Shown one piece after another: positions 1 to 10,584 of a stretch of 64,000 nt of DNA (position 1 is the stretch's first letter; every line of letters starts with the position of its first letter). Source of the stretch: Streptomyces sp. M92 (GTDB taxonomy: Bacteria; Actinomycetota; Actinomycetes; Streptomycetales; Streptomycetaceae). Made by a program: the position numbers and the translations under genes. Under the pieces are notes generated by a model that saw only the letters and a list, made by a program, of their open reading frames with translations, made no database searches and was not told the origin of the DNA. The stretch is from assembly GCF_028473745.1 (NCBI RefSeq), contig NZ_CP101137.1:744001-808000 (forward strand). Direction: 5' to 3'.

Positions 1-1716
1 GTCGCGCCCGGGTACGAGCAGGCCGAGACGGCCGCCGCCACCATCGCGGACCGGGAGGCCTCCTTCACCGGCGCCGACCTGTCCACCAAGCTGAAGCTGC
101 TCGGCGTGGACGTGGCGTCCTTCGGCGACGCGCACGGCACCGCCGAGGGCTGCCTGGACGTCGTCTACTCCGACTCCCGCGCGGGCCTGTACAAGAAGCT
201 GGTCGTCGGCCGCGACGGCACGCTGCTCGGCGGCATCCTGGTCGGCGACGCGGAGGCGTACGGCACGCTGCGCGCGTTCACCGGCTCGGTCCCGCCGGTC
301 TCCCCCGAGTCGCTCGTCCTGCCCGCCGGTGCCGGGGCCCCGGCCCAGCTCGGCCCGGCCGCCCTGCCCGACGACGCGGTGATCTGCTCCTGCCACAACG
401 TCACCAAGGGCACCATCCGCGGCGCGGTGACCGAGCACTCCTGCACCACCGTGCCGGAGGTGAAGAAGTGCACCAAGGCCGGCACCGGCTGCGGCTCCTG
501 CGTGAAGGTGCTCGGCCAGCTGGTCACCGCCGAGCTGGAGGCGAGCGGCGTCGAGGTCGACAAGGGGCTGTGCGGCTGCTTCGCGCAGACCCGCGAGGAG
601 CTGTACGAGATCGTCCTCGCCCTGCGGATCACCTCATACCGCGAGCTGCTCGACCGGCACGGCCGCGAGGGCGCCCGGGGCGGCGAGGGCTGCGAGGTGT
701 GCAAGCCGGCGGTCGGCTCGATCATCGCCTCCCTCGCCCCGGCGATCGGCGCCAGCGGCTACGTCCTGGACGGCGAGCAGGCGGCCCTCCAGGACACCAA
801 CGACCACTTCCTGGCCAACCTCCAGAGGAACGGCTCGTACTCCGTCGTCCCGCGCATCCCCGGCGGCGAGATCGCGCCGGAGAAGCTGATCGTCATCGGC
901 GAGATCGCCCGGGACTTCGGGCTCTACACGAAGATCACCGGCGGTCAGCGCATCGACATGTTCGGCGCCCGCGTCGAGCAGCTGCCGGTGATCTGGGCGC
1001 GGCTGGTGGACGCCGGCTTCGAGTCCGGGCACGCGTACGGCAAGTCGCTGCGCACGGTGAAGTCCTGCGTGGGCCAGACCTGGTGCCGCTACGGCGTCCA
1101 GGACTCGGTGCGCATGGCGATCGACCTGGAGCTGCGCTACCGGGGGCTCAGGTCCCCGCACAAGCTGAAGTCGGCGGTCTCCGGGTGTGCCCGCGAGTGC
1201 GCCGAGGCCCAGTCCAAGGACTTCGGCGTGATCGCCACCTCCAACGGCTGGAACCTCTACGTCGGCGGCAACGGCGGCGCCACCCCGCGCCACGCGGACC
1301 TGCTCGCGCAGGACCTCTCGGACGCCGAACTGGTCCGCCTGATCGACCGGTTCCTGATGTTCTACATCCGCACCGCCGACAAGCTGGAGCGCACCTCCAC
1401 CTGGCTGGAGCGCATCCCCGGCGGCCTGGACCACGTACGGGACGTCGTCGTGCGCGACTCGCTCGGCATCTGCGACGAACTGGAGTCCCTGATGCGGGCC
1501 CATGTCGCGCACTACCGCGACGAGTGGGCCGAGACCGTCGACGACCCGGAGAAGCTCGCCCGGTTCGTGTCCTTCGTGAACGCCCCCGGCACCCCCGACC
1601 CGGTCGTGGGCTTCGTGCCGGAGCGCGACCAGATGAAGCCCGACCTGCCGCTGCTGGACATCGGCCTGCGGCGCCCCTCGGAAGACGACCTCCTGGAAGG
1701 AAGCACCCGGCGATGA
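1..1716 (+). CDS. nirB: Nitrite reductase [NAD(P)H] large subunit, 3' part
   Basis: This is the C-terminal 571 residues of the large subunit of assimilatory nitrite reductase, which reduces nitrite to ammonium in the cytoplasm using NAD(P)H, FAD, Fe-S and siroheme. The frame is open to the left edge, so most of the flavin/NAD domain lies outside the window. Visible in the fragment are a BFD-like [2Fe-2S] domain (CSCHN near residue 130, GCGSC near 164), a second cysteine cluster (CGCF near 191, GCEVC near 230) and the siroheme/[4Fe-4S] ligands SCVGQTWC near 355 and GCARECAEAQ near 396. The stop overlaps the nirD start as ATGA, so the two subunits are probably translationally coupled. Confidence 0.95.
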   Translation, partial: VAPGYEQAETAAATIADREASFTGADLSTKLKLLGVDVASFGDAHGTAEGCLDVVYSDSRAGLYKKLVVGRDGTLLGGILVGDAEAYGTLRAFTGSVPPVSPESLVLPAGAGAPAQLGPAALPDDAVICSCHNVTKGTIRGAVTEHSCTTVPEVKKCTKAGTGCGSCVKVLGQLVTAELEASGVEVDKGLCGCFAQTREELYEIVLALRITSYRELLDRHGREGARGGEGCEVCKPAVGSIIASLAPAIGASGYVLDGEQAALQDTNDHFLANLQRNGSYSVVPRIPGGEIAPEKLIVIGEIARDFGLYTKITGGQRIDMFGARVEQLPVIWARLVDAGFESGHAYGKSLRTVKSCVGQTWCRYGVQDSVRMAIDLELRYRGLRSPHKLKSAVSGCARECAEAQSKDFGVIATSNGWNLYVGGNGGATPRHADLLAQDLSDAELVRLIDRFLMFYIRTADKLERTSTWLERIPGGLDHVRDVVVRDSLGICDELESLMRAHVAHYRDEWAETVDDPEKLARFVSFVNAPGTPDPVVGFVPERDQMKPDLPLLDIGLRRPSEDDLLEGSTRR

Positions 1717-2078
1717 CCCTGGCACCCGAGTCCCCGGCACCCGAGACGACCGGCCTGAAGGTCCTGCTGCGGCTGACGGACGACTGGTTCACGGCCTGCG
1801 ACCTCGGCGCCCTGCTGCCCGGCCGGGGCGTCGCGGCCCTGCTGCCGGACGGCGGCCAGGTGGCCCTGTTCCGCGACCGGTCGGGCGAGCTGTACGCCAT
1901 CGGCAACCGGGACCCGTTCACCGGCGCGGCGGTCCTCTCCCGCGGCCTGACCGGCACCCACCGGGGCCGCCCCTTCGTCGCCTCCCCGCTGCTCAAGCAG
2001 CGCTTCGACCTGGCGACCGGGGTGTGCCTGGACGACGAGTCGGTGCGGGTGGAGACGTACGAGGTGAGGGCGGCGTAG
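1713..2078 (+). CDS. nirD: Nitrite reductase small subunit NirD
   Basis: A 121-residue Rieske-like beta-barrel protein that partners NirB. The family has the Rieske fold without the iron-binding Cys/His pairs, and none are seen here; the segment around LYAIGNRDPFTGAAVLSRG is typical of it. The start is the ATG in the ATGA overlap with nirB, preceded by GGAAGG about 10 bases upstream. The length matches the family. Nothing gene-like follows in the 215 bases before the next gene, where a TAGGGT at 2224-2229 could be a -10 box for that next gene. Confidence 0.93.
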   Translation: MTLAPESPAPETTGLKVLLRLTDDWFTACDLGALLPGRGVAALLPDGGQVALFRDRSGELYAIGNRDPFTGAAVLSRGLTGTHRGRPFVASPLLKQRFDLATGVCLDDESVRVETYEVRAA

Positions 2079-2293
2079 GGCTGCGGGCGGTCGCACCACG
2101 GCCCGGGACCACGCCGGCCCGCCCCGGCGTACGGCGCTCGGCGGTGGTGGTGGCGGCGAACCGCTGGGGGAGCGCGCCGTCCAGCCGTCACAGATTGTCC
2201 ATGCACCGTCAACCGTGGCGCTCTAGGGTCCGTAGCTGCACGCCCCCGCCGCCGACCGGCGGCGGGCCCCGGTCAGGACACCCGGAGGCAGCA

Positions 2294-3448
2294 GTGGAAC
2301 GTCGTACCCTTCTGCGCACGGCCGTCGTCGGCGGCTCGGCCGTGCTCGGCGGAGCCCTGTGGCGCGGTGCCGCCCACGCCGCCCCCGCCCAGCCCGGCAG
2401 CGGCCCGTACGGGGCACTCAAAGCGCCCGACGCCAACGGCATCCGGCTGCCCGCCGGCTTCACCAGCAGGGTGATCGCCCGCTCTGGACAGAAGGTCGCG
2501 GGCACCTCGTACACCTGGCACAACGCCCCGGACGGCGGCGCCTGCTACGCGGACGGCACGGGCTGGATCTACGTCTCCAACTCGGAGATCAACCCCTCCG
2601 GCGGGGCGAGCGCGGTGAAGTTCTCGGCCACCGGGGCGGTCACCTCGGCGTACCGCGTGCTCTCCGGCACCCGGCAGAACTGCGCGGGCGGCCGGACGCC
2701 GTGGAACACCTGGCTGTCCTGCGAGGAGGTGGACCGCGGGTACGTCTACGAGACCGACCCGTGGGGCGTGAAGGCCGCGGTGCGCCGGGACGCCATGGGC
2801 CGCTTCAAGCACGAGGCGGCGGCGGCCGACCCGGTGCGCAGGGCCGTCTACCTGACGGAGGACGTCAGCGACGGCTGCTTCTACCGCTTCCGCCCCACGA
2901 CCTGGGGCGACCTGTCCTCCGGCACGCTGGAGGTCCTGGTCGCGGGCTCGGCCACGAGCGGCCCGGTGTCCTGGGCGAGGGTCCCCGACCCGTCCGGCGC
3001 GACGGCCACCCGCCACCAGGTCTCCGGCGCCAAGCGGTTCAACGGCGGTGAGGGCTGCTACTACGCCGACGACACCTGCTGGTTCACCACCAAGGGCGAC
3101 AACCGCGTCTGGCAGTACGACACCGCCGCCCAGACCATCGAACTCGCCTACGACGACTCCCTGGTGACGTCCGGCACGGCCCCGCTGACCGGCGTGGACA
3201 ACGTCACCGGCAGCTCCTCCGGCGACCTGTTCGTGGCCGAGGACGGCGGCACCATGGAGATCTGCGTGATCACGCCGAGCGACGTGATCGCCCCCTTCCT
3301 GCGCATCGACGGCCAGTCCGGCTCGGAGATCACGGGCCCCGCCTTCTCGCCCGACGGCACCCGGCTGTACTTCTCCAGCCAGCGGGGGACGAGCGGGAGG
3401 TCCTCCGGCGGGATCACCTACGAGGTGCGCGGACCGTTCCGGGCGTAG
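2294..3448 (+). CDS. PhoX-like (DUF839) secreted protein with Tat-type signal
   Basis: A 384-residue protein of the DUF839/PhoX beta-propeller family, which includes calcium-dependent alkaline phosphatases. The GTG start at 2294 has GGAGG about six bases upstream; longer in-frame extensions lack a ribosome site. The N-terminus is MERRTLLRTAVVGGSA followed by a hydrophobic stretch and AHAAP, close to the twin-arginine motif, so Tat export is likely. Propeller-like pieces include NCAGGRTPWNTWLSCEE, VYLTEDVSDGCFYRF and GDLFVAEDGGTMEICVI. Phosphatase activity is inferred from the family; the substrate is not evident. The gene stands alone after nirBD. Confidence 0.85.
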   Translation: MERRTLLRTAVVGGSAVLGGALWRGAAHAAPAQPGSGPYGALKAPDANGIRLPAGFTSRVIARSGQKVAGTSYTWHNAPDGGACYADGTGWIYVSNSEINPSGGASAVKFSATGAVTSAYRVLSGTRQNCAGGRTPWNTWLSCEEVDRGYVYETDPWGVKAAVRRDAMGRFKHEAAAADPVRRAVYLTEDVSDGCFYRFRPTTWGDLSSGTLEVLVAGSATSGPVSWARVPDPSGATATRHQVSGAKRFNGGEGCYYADDTCWFTTKGDNRVWQYDTAAQTIELAYDDSLVTSGTAPLTGVDNVTGSSSGDLFVAEDGGTMEICVITPSDVIAPFLRIDGQSGSEITGPAFSPDGTRLYFSSQRGTSGRSSGGITYEVRGPFRA

Positions 3449-3599
3449 CGCGCCACGGACAGCCGAGGGACAGCGGAGAGCTACCGTCCGGTCACATCAC
3501 GTTCCCGTCACGACTCCTTCATATCTCCACTACATCCCGCGCACCTCAATAGCTTCGTCATCTCACATCCGCTCCACCACACCATTCCCGGGACTCTTG

Positions 3600-4067
3600 A
3601 TGAAGCTGCTCCGCAAGCCCGCCGCCGTCGCCCTGGCCGCGGTGGCCCTGGCCGCCCTGCCTGTCGCCGCCCAGGCGCACGACGGCAACCACCCGTTCGA
3701 GAACTGCACCGAGGCCTACGACGCCGGGCACCACAACATCCCGAAGGGCGACAAGCACTACGGCGACCACCTCGACCGCGACAAGGACGGCGTCGGCTGC
3801 GACAAGCCGCCCGCGGGCTTCGTGCCCGCCGACGACAAGGACTCCGGCGACAAGGACTCCGACGAAGCGGCCGGTTACAAGGACTCCGGGAACGCGGAGA
3901 ACTCCGGCGGCGGCGAGCAGGCCGCCGGGCAGCAGGGCGCCGATCTCGCCGAGACCGGCGGCGACGACACCACGCCGTACATCGCGGCGGGTGGAGCGGC
4001 CGTCGTGCTCGCCGGCGGCGGACTGCTGCTGGCCTCGCGCCGCCGCCGGAGCAACGGCGCCGGCTGA
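3600..4067 (+). CDS. Sortase-anchored Excalibur-domain surface protein
   Basis: A 155-residue exported protein. It has a signal peptide ending around AAQAHDG, then an Excalibur calcium-binding domain (ENCTEAYDAG to DRDKDGVGCD, residues about 33-65), then a low-complexity acidic linker with repeated KDSGDKDS/KDSGNAE units. The C-terminus is a sortase sorting signal: LAETGG, a hydrophobic span, then RRRR. LAxTG is the motif used by streptomycete class E sortases, so covalent anchoring to peptidoglycan is inferred. The ATG at 3600 follows an in-frame TTG; neither has a strong ribosome site. A strong terminator follows. Confidence 0.88.
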   Translation: MKLLRKPAAVALAAVALAALPVAAQAHDGNHPFENCTEAYDAGHHNIPKGDKHYGDHLDRDKDGVGCDKPPAGFVPADDKDSGDKDSDEAAGYKDSGNAENSGGGEQAAGQQGADLAETGGDDTTPYIAAGGAAVVLAGGGLLLASRRRRSNGAG

Positions 4068-4096
4068 CCCGGGAGGGGCAGGCACCGGCTGACGAG

Positions 4097-4131
4097 AAAG
4101 GCGGCACCCCCGCACAAGGGTGCCGCCTTTT
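4097..4131 (+). terminator. Rho-independent terminator
   Basis: A 13-bp perfect stem (AAAGGCGGCACCC with GGGTGCCGCCTTT, 8-base loop) ending in a short T run. It lies 30 bases after the Excalibur gene. The A-tract at the 5' side lets it also work for transcription arriving from ppdK on the other strand. Confidence 0.85.
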
Positions 4132-4140
4132 CCCGTGGAC

Positions 4141-4191
4141 CGGAGCCGCCGCCGATCGGTGAGGGTGGTCGGGTGACAGACGGCGGCTCCG
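4141..4191 (-). terminator. Inverted repeat downstream of ppdK
   Basis: An 11-bp perfect inverted repeat (CGGAGCCGCCG with CGGCGGCTCCG, 29-base loop) between the two convergent genes, 46 bases past the ppdK stop. It has no T run, so its terminator role is tentative. Confidence 0.4.
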
Positions 4192-4236
4192 GGGCCTTGC
4201 GCCCCACACAGGGGCTGTTGTGCCCCGCTCGGGGGC

Positions 4237-6966
<2,730 letters not shown>

Positions 6967-7448
6967 GGGTCTCGACTCCTCGAGGACGCGGTGGCTGCCC
7001 TGACGGCGAGGAATGTACCCAGATCAAAGGCACCTGGGTACGTCCACTTGCGCGACATGCGCCCGTAACCAGTCGTCCGCCAGCGGATCGAAAGTCAAGG
7101 CTTGGCAAGCGACCGCCGCCTGGTGTTTTCACTTCTTGAACGAATGGACTCACGAATCCCGCAAGCGCCGCTCACCTGAGCGCCAATCACTACGTTTGAG
7201 TTCGATCGATGAACGATCATGACATGGCACTCAGTGCCACCCCTTGGAGAAGTGGAATCGCCCAAGATCCGCTCATCTGAGCGTCACCCCTATCAGAGGT
7301 GGCGAGAATCACGCTGCCACAGGCCGCCGGATTTCACCATGCGGACCGGTGAACGGACCGCTCGCGACGCACGTACGACAGGGTGCGGCGGACCCGGCCC
7401 CCTCGCCGGGTCCGCCGACCACCGGGTTTCGTACGGAAGGACCTCCGG
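6967..7448. promoter_or_regulatory. Divergent intergenic region with several palindromes
   Basis: 482 bases between divergent ppdK and the phosphohydrolase gene with no convincing gene. It holds two copies of the palindrome GCTCA-yC-TGAGC (7170-7181 and 7271-7282, 101 bases apart), a perfect TGGCAC-TCA-GTGCCA palindrome (7225-7239), GATCG-ATGAA-CGATC (7204-7218), and a GC-rich GACCCGGC/GCCGGGTC hairpin (7391-7412) just ahead of the downstream ribosome site. These could be operators; no known regulator was matched. Confidence 0.4.
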
Positions 7449-9233
7449 GTGCCTGTCAGCACGCCTTTCCGCCGGCCACCGCAGAACGCCGACGCTCCCG
7501 CCACGCCCGACACACCCGCCCCAGCCGCACATACGCGCCTCCTGGCCCTCCGGGCCCGGAGGGCCCACTGGCGCGCCTGGCGCACCCGGCACCCGCGCAC
7601 CGCCCTGGTCGTCCGCCGCGCCACGACCGTCCTCGCCGCCGCGCTCGTGCTCGGCGCCCTGCTGCTGCCGAACACCTTCGCCGCCCTCGAACCCAACCGG
7701 TTCGCGCGCATCCCGGCGGAGGCCGTCGTCGGCGCGGTCCTGCTGCTCTGCCTGCCCCGCCCCGCGCGGCTGGCCGCGTCGGCCCTCTTCGGCACCGCCC
7801 TCGGGGCGCTGACGGTGCTGAACCTGCTCGACATGGGCTTCACCGAGTACCTGGGGCGGGGCTTCAACGTCGTCCTGGACTGGGGCCTGCTGGACGACGC
7901 CCAGTCGTACCTGGCGGACTCGATGGGCGGGGCGGCGGCGACCTGGGCCGCCGTGGGCGCGGTCGGGCTGGCCCTCGCGCTGCTGGTGGTGACGGCGCTG
8001 GCGGCGGTACGGCTCGGCGAGCTGCTCGCCGCGCACCGGGAACGGGCGGCGCGGGGCGCCCTGATGGCGGCCACCGTGTGGATGACCTGCGTGGCACTGG
8101 GCGTGCAGACCTTCGGGACGCGGGTCGCCACGACGAACGCGTCCGCCCTGCTCCAGGCGCAGGCGCACCGGGTGACGGACACGCTGCGGGACGAGGCGGC
8201 GTTCGCGAAGGAGGCGGAGTCGGACCGGTTCGGCGCGACGCCCGGCGACCAGCTCGTGCCGGACCTGCGGGGCAAGGACGTGATCTTCACGTTCATCGAG
8301 AGCTACGGCCGCAGCGCCATCGAGGACCCGGTGACGGCGCCCGGCGTCGGCCGCGCCCTCGACACCGGCACGAAGGCCCTGGGCGAGGCGGGCTTCCGGG
8401 CGCGCAGCGGCTGGCTGACGTCCGCCACGTTCGGCGGCAGCAGCTGGCTCGGCCACTCCACCTTCATGTCCGGCCTGTGGGTGGACAACCAGCAGCGCTA
8501 CCGCACCGTCACCGCGAGCGACCACCTCACCCTCACCAAGGCGTTCGGCAAGACCGGTCACTGGGACACGGTCGGTGTCATGCCGGGCGTGCAGAAGGCG
8601 TGGCCGGAGGCCGAGTGGTACGGGCTGGACAAGGTCTACGACGCGTTCGACGTCGGTTACCGGGGACCCAAGTTCAGCTGGTCGACCATGCCGGACCAGT
8701 ACGCGCTGGAGGCGTTCCAGCGCTTGGAGCACGGCAGGGCGCGGGAGAGGCCGCTGATGGCGGAGGTCGTTCTCACCTCCAGTCACCAGCCGTGGGCGCC
8801 GATCCCGAGCATGGTCGGCTGGGACGAGATCGGCGACGGCTCGGTGTACGAGGGCATCGAGGCGTCGGGCGTGGAGGCGGCCGACGTCATCGCCGACTCC
8901 ACCCGGTCGAAGGAGGAGTACGGCAAGTCGGTCGAGTACTCGGTCACGAGCCTCACCCAGTGGCTGGAGCGCTACGGCACCGACGACACCGTCCTCGTCT
9001 TCCTCGGCGACCACCAGCCGCTCGCCCGGGTCAGCGGCGACAAGGCGAGCCGGGACGTCCCCGTCTCGATCGTCGCCAGGGACCCGGAGGTGCTCGACGC
9101 GATCGACGACTGGAACTGGACGGAGGGGCTCGAACCCGCCGAGGACGCCCCGGTGTGGAAGATGGACTCCTTCCGCGACCGCTTCCTGACGGCCTACGGC
9201 TCCACCCCGCACCCCACCGGGACCGGCGACTGA
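7449..9233 (+). CDS. Membrane phosphohydrolase, sulfatase/alkaline phosphatase superfamily
   Basis: A 594-residue membrane protein. The GTG start at 7449 has GGAAGG eight bases upstream. Four or so transmembrane segments (residues about 55-225, for example TTVLAAALVLGALLLPNTFA) precede an extracytoplasmic catalytic domain from about residue 280. That domain shows the metal-site pattern FTFIESYGRSA and the later FLGDHQPLARV. It lacks the CxPxR formylglycine motif of true sulfatases, so a phosphoglycerol-transferase or phosphodiesterase-like role in envelope polymer metabolism is more likely; that is inference. It meets dus end to end (TGATCA at 9231-9236). Confidence 0.82.
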   Translation: MPVSTPFRRPPQNADAPATPDTPAPAAHTRLLALRARRAHWRAWRTRHPRTALVVRRATTVLAAALVLGALLLPNTFAALEPNRFARIPAEAVVGAVLLLCLPRPARLAASALFGTALGALTVLNLLDMGFTEYLGRGFNVVLDWGLLDDAQSYLADSMGGAAATWAAVGAVGLALALLVVTALAAVRLGELLAAHRERAARGALMAATVWMTCVALGVQTFGTRVATTNASALLQAQAHRVTDTLRDEAAFAKEAESDRFGATPGDQLVPDLRGKDVIFTFIESYGRSAIEDPVTAPGVGRALDTGTKALGEAGFRARSGWLTSATFGGSSWLGHSTFMSGLWVDNQQRYRTVTASDHLTLTKAFGKTGHWDTVGVMPGVQKAWPEAEWYGLDKVYDAFDVGYRGPKFSWSTMPDQYALEAFQRLEHGRARERPLMAEVVLTSSHQPWAPIPSMVGWDEIGDGSVYEGIEASGVEAADVIADSTRSKEEYGKSVEYSVTSLTQWLERYGTDDTVLVFLGDHQPLARVSGDKASRDVPVSIVARDPEVLDAIDDWNWTEGLEPAEDAPVWKMDSFRDRFLTAYGSTPHPTGTGD

Positions 9234-10367
9234 TCAGCCGCCGGAGGTGTCCAGCTCCGCGTCCTCGCCGACGCCCGCGCAGTCGTAGGGGTCCTTCAGC
9301 CAGCCGTCGGGCAGGACGACGCGGTTGTTGCCGGAGGTGCGGCCGCGGGGGCCGTCGGCGCCGGTGGGCCAGGGCTGGTCGAGGTCCAGCTCGTCCAGTC
9401 CGGCACGCAGTGCCTCCAGGGAGGAGGTGATCGCGAGCCGCTTACGCATCTCGGAGCCGACCGCGAAGCCCTTGAGGTACCAGGCGACGTGCTTGCGGAA
9501 GTCGATGACGCCGCGCGCCTCGTCGCCGATCCACTCCCCGAGCAGGGTGGCGTGCCGCACCATCACGTCGGCGACCTCGCGCAGGGTGGGCCGCACGTAG
9601 TCGTCCGTACGCCCCTCGAAGGCGGCGACGAGATCGGCGAAGAGCCACGGCCGCCCCAGGCAGCCGCGCCCGACCACGACGCCGTCGCAGCCGGTCTCCC
9701 GCACCATGCGCAGCGCGTCCTCGGCGGACCAGATGTCGCCGTTGCCGAGCACGGGGATCTCCGGGACGTGCTCCTTCAGCCGCGCGATGGCGTCCCAGTC
9801 GGCGGTGCCGCCGTAGTGCTGGGCGGTGGTGCGGCCGTGCAGGGCGATGGCGGTGACGCCCTCCTCCACGGCGATCCGCCCGGCGTCGAGGAAGGTCAGG
9901 TGGTCGTCGTCGATGCCCTTGCGCATCTTCATGGTGACGGGCAGGTCGCCGGCGCCGGTGACGGCCTCGCGGACGATGGCGCGCAGCAGGTTCCGCTTGT
10001 ACGGGAGGGCGGAGCCGCCGCCCTTGCGGGTCACCTTGGGGACGGGGCAGCCGAAGTTCAGGTCGATGTGGTCGGCCAGGCCCTCCTCCGCGATCATGCG
10101 GACGGCCTTGCCGACGGTCGCCGGGTCGACGCCGTACAGCTGGATCGAGCGCGGCTTCTCGGTCGCGTCGAAGTGGATCAGCTGCATGGTCTTCTCGTTG
10201 CGCTCGACCAGCGCCCGCGTCGTGATCATCTCGCTCACGAACAGGCCCTTGCCACCACTGAACTCCCTGCACAGCGTGCGGAAAGGAGCGTTGGTGATCC
10301 CGGCCATGGGGGCGAGGACGACGGGCGGCTGGACGGTGTGCGGACCGATCTGAAGGGGCGTGGACAT
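9234..10367 (-). CDS. dusB: tRNA-dihydrouridine synthase (DusB-like)
   Basis: A 377-residue FMN enzyme that reduces specific uridines in tRNA D-loops using NADPH. Family features are APMAGITNAPFR near the N-terminus, the catalytic-loop cysteine in DLNFGCPVPKV, the RKGGGSALPYKR segment, MKMRKGIDDDH and GDIWSAEDALR. The ATG at 10367 has GGAGGT immediately upstream, so it is preferred over a 20-residue upstream extension without a ribosome site. It lies downstream of, and on the same strand as, the P-type ATPase gene but 217 bases apart, so it probably has its own promoter. Confidence 0.93.
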   Translation of the reverse strand: MSTPLQIGPHTVQPPVVLAPMAGITNAPFRTLCREFSGGKGLFVSEMITTRALVERNEKTMQLIHFDATEKPRSIQLYGVDPATVGKAVRMIAEEGLADHIDLNFGCPVPKVTRKGGGSALPYKRNLLRAIVREAVTGAGDLPVTMKMRKGIDDDHLTFLDAGRIAVEEGVTAIALHGRTTAQHYGGTADWDAIARLKEHVPEIPVLGNGDIWSAEDALRMVRETGCDGVVVGRGCLGRPWLFADLVAAFEGRTDDYVRPTLREVADVMVRHATLLGEWIGDEARGVIDFRKHVAWYLKGFAVGSEMRKRLAITSSLEALRAGLDELDLDQPWPTGADGPRGRTSGNNRVVLPDGWLKDPYDCAGVGEDAELDTSGG

Positions 10368-10504
10368 ACCTCCATTGTGCCGTGCGATGACCCGGCACAA
10401 TTCTTTAGTTAGGCACACTATTGACATCGGCTACGAGGGACGGCAGACGGCCCGGTCGGCCGTCCGACAGAGCGACCACGCGTCGAGCCGGGCCAGGGAG
10501 CACG

Positions 10505-10546
10505 CCCCCAGGGGCGCGGGGAAACCGCGCGACCAGCCCCCCACCC
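10505..10546. repeat. Streptomyces-type dispersed intergenic repeat
   Basis: The segment reading CCCCCAGGGGCGCGGGG, AAACCGCGCGACCAGCC and a C-rich tail resembles a short hairpin-forming repeat that I recall as very common between streptomycete genes. Here it lies between the ATPase stop and the dus promoter region. Its function is unknown; it may act as a weak terminator or mRNA stabiliser. Confidence 0.55.
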
Positions 10547-10584
10547 ACCCGCCCCCGGCACACCACCGGCCCCCGGGCCGGCCC

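Noticed and set aside
1..1716. nirB looking truncated
   Set aside because: The open frame reaches the first base, so this is the window edge and not a broken gene; the same applies to the phosphatase at the right end.
2197..2218. Possible PHO box (two 11-base units) before the PhoX-like gene
   Set aside because: The units match GTTCACC at only 4 and 5 of 7 positions; appealing because of the gene but too weak to call.
10404..10422. Iron-box-like sequence TTTAGTTAGGCACACTATT before dus
   Set aside because: Only about 11 of 19 positions match the DmdR/DtxR-type box and its symmetry is poor; dus has no known iron link.
10421..10426. Perfect TTGACA on the plus strand
   Set aside because: No -10 box at the right distance and no plus-strand gene downstream.
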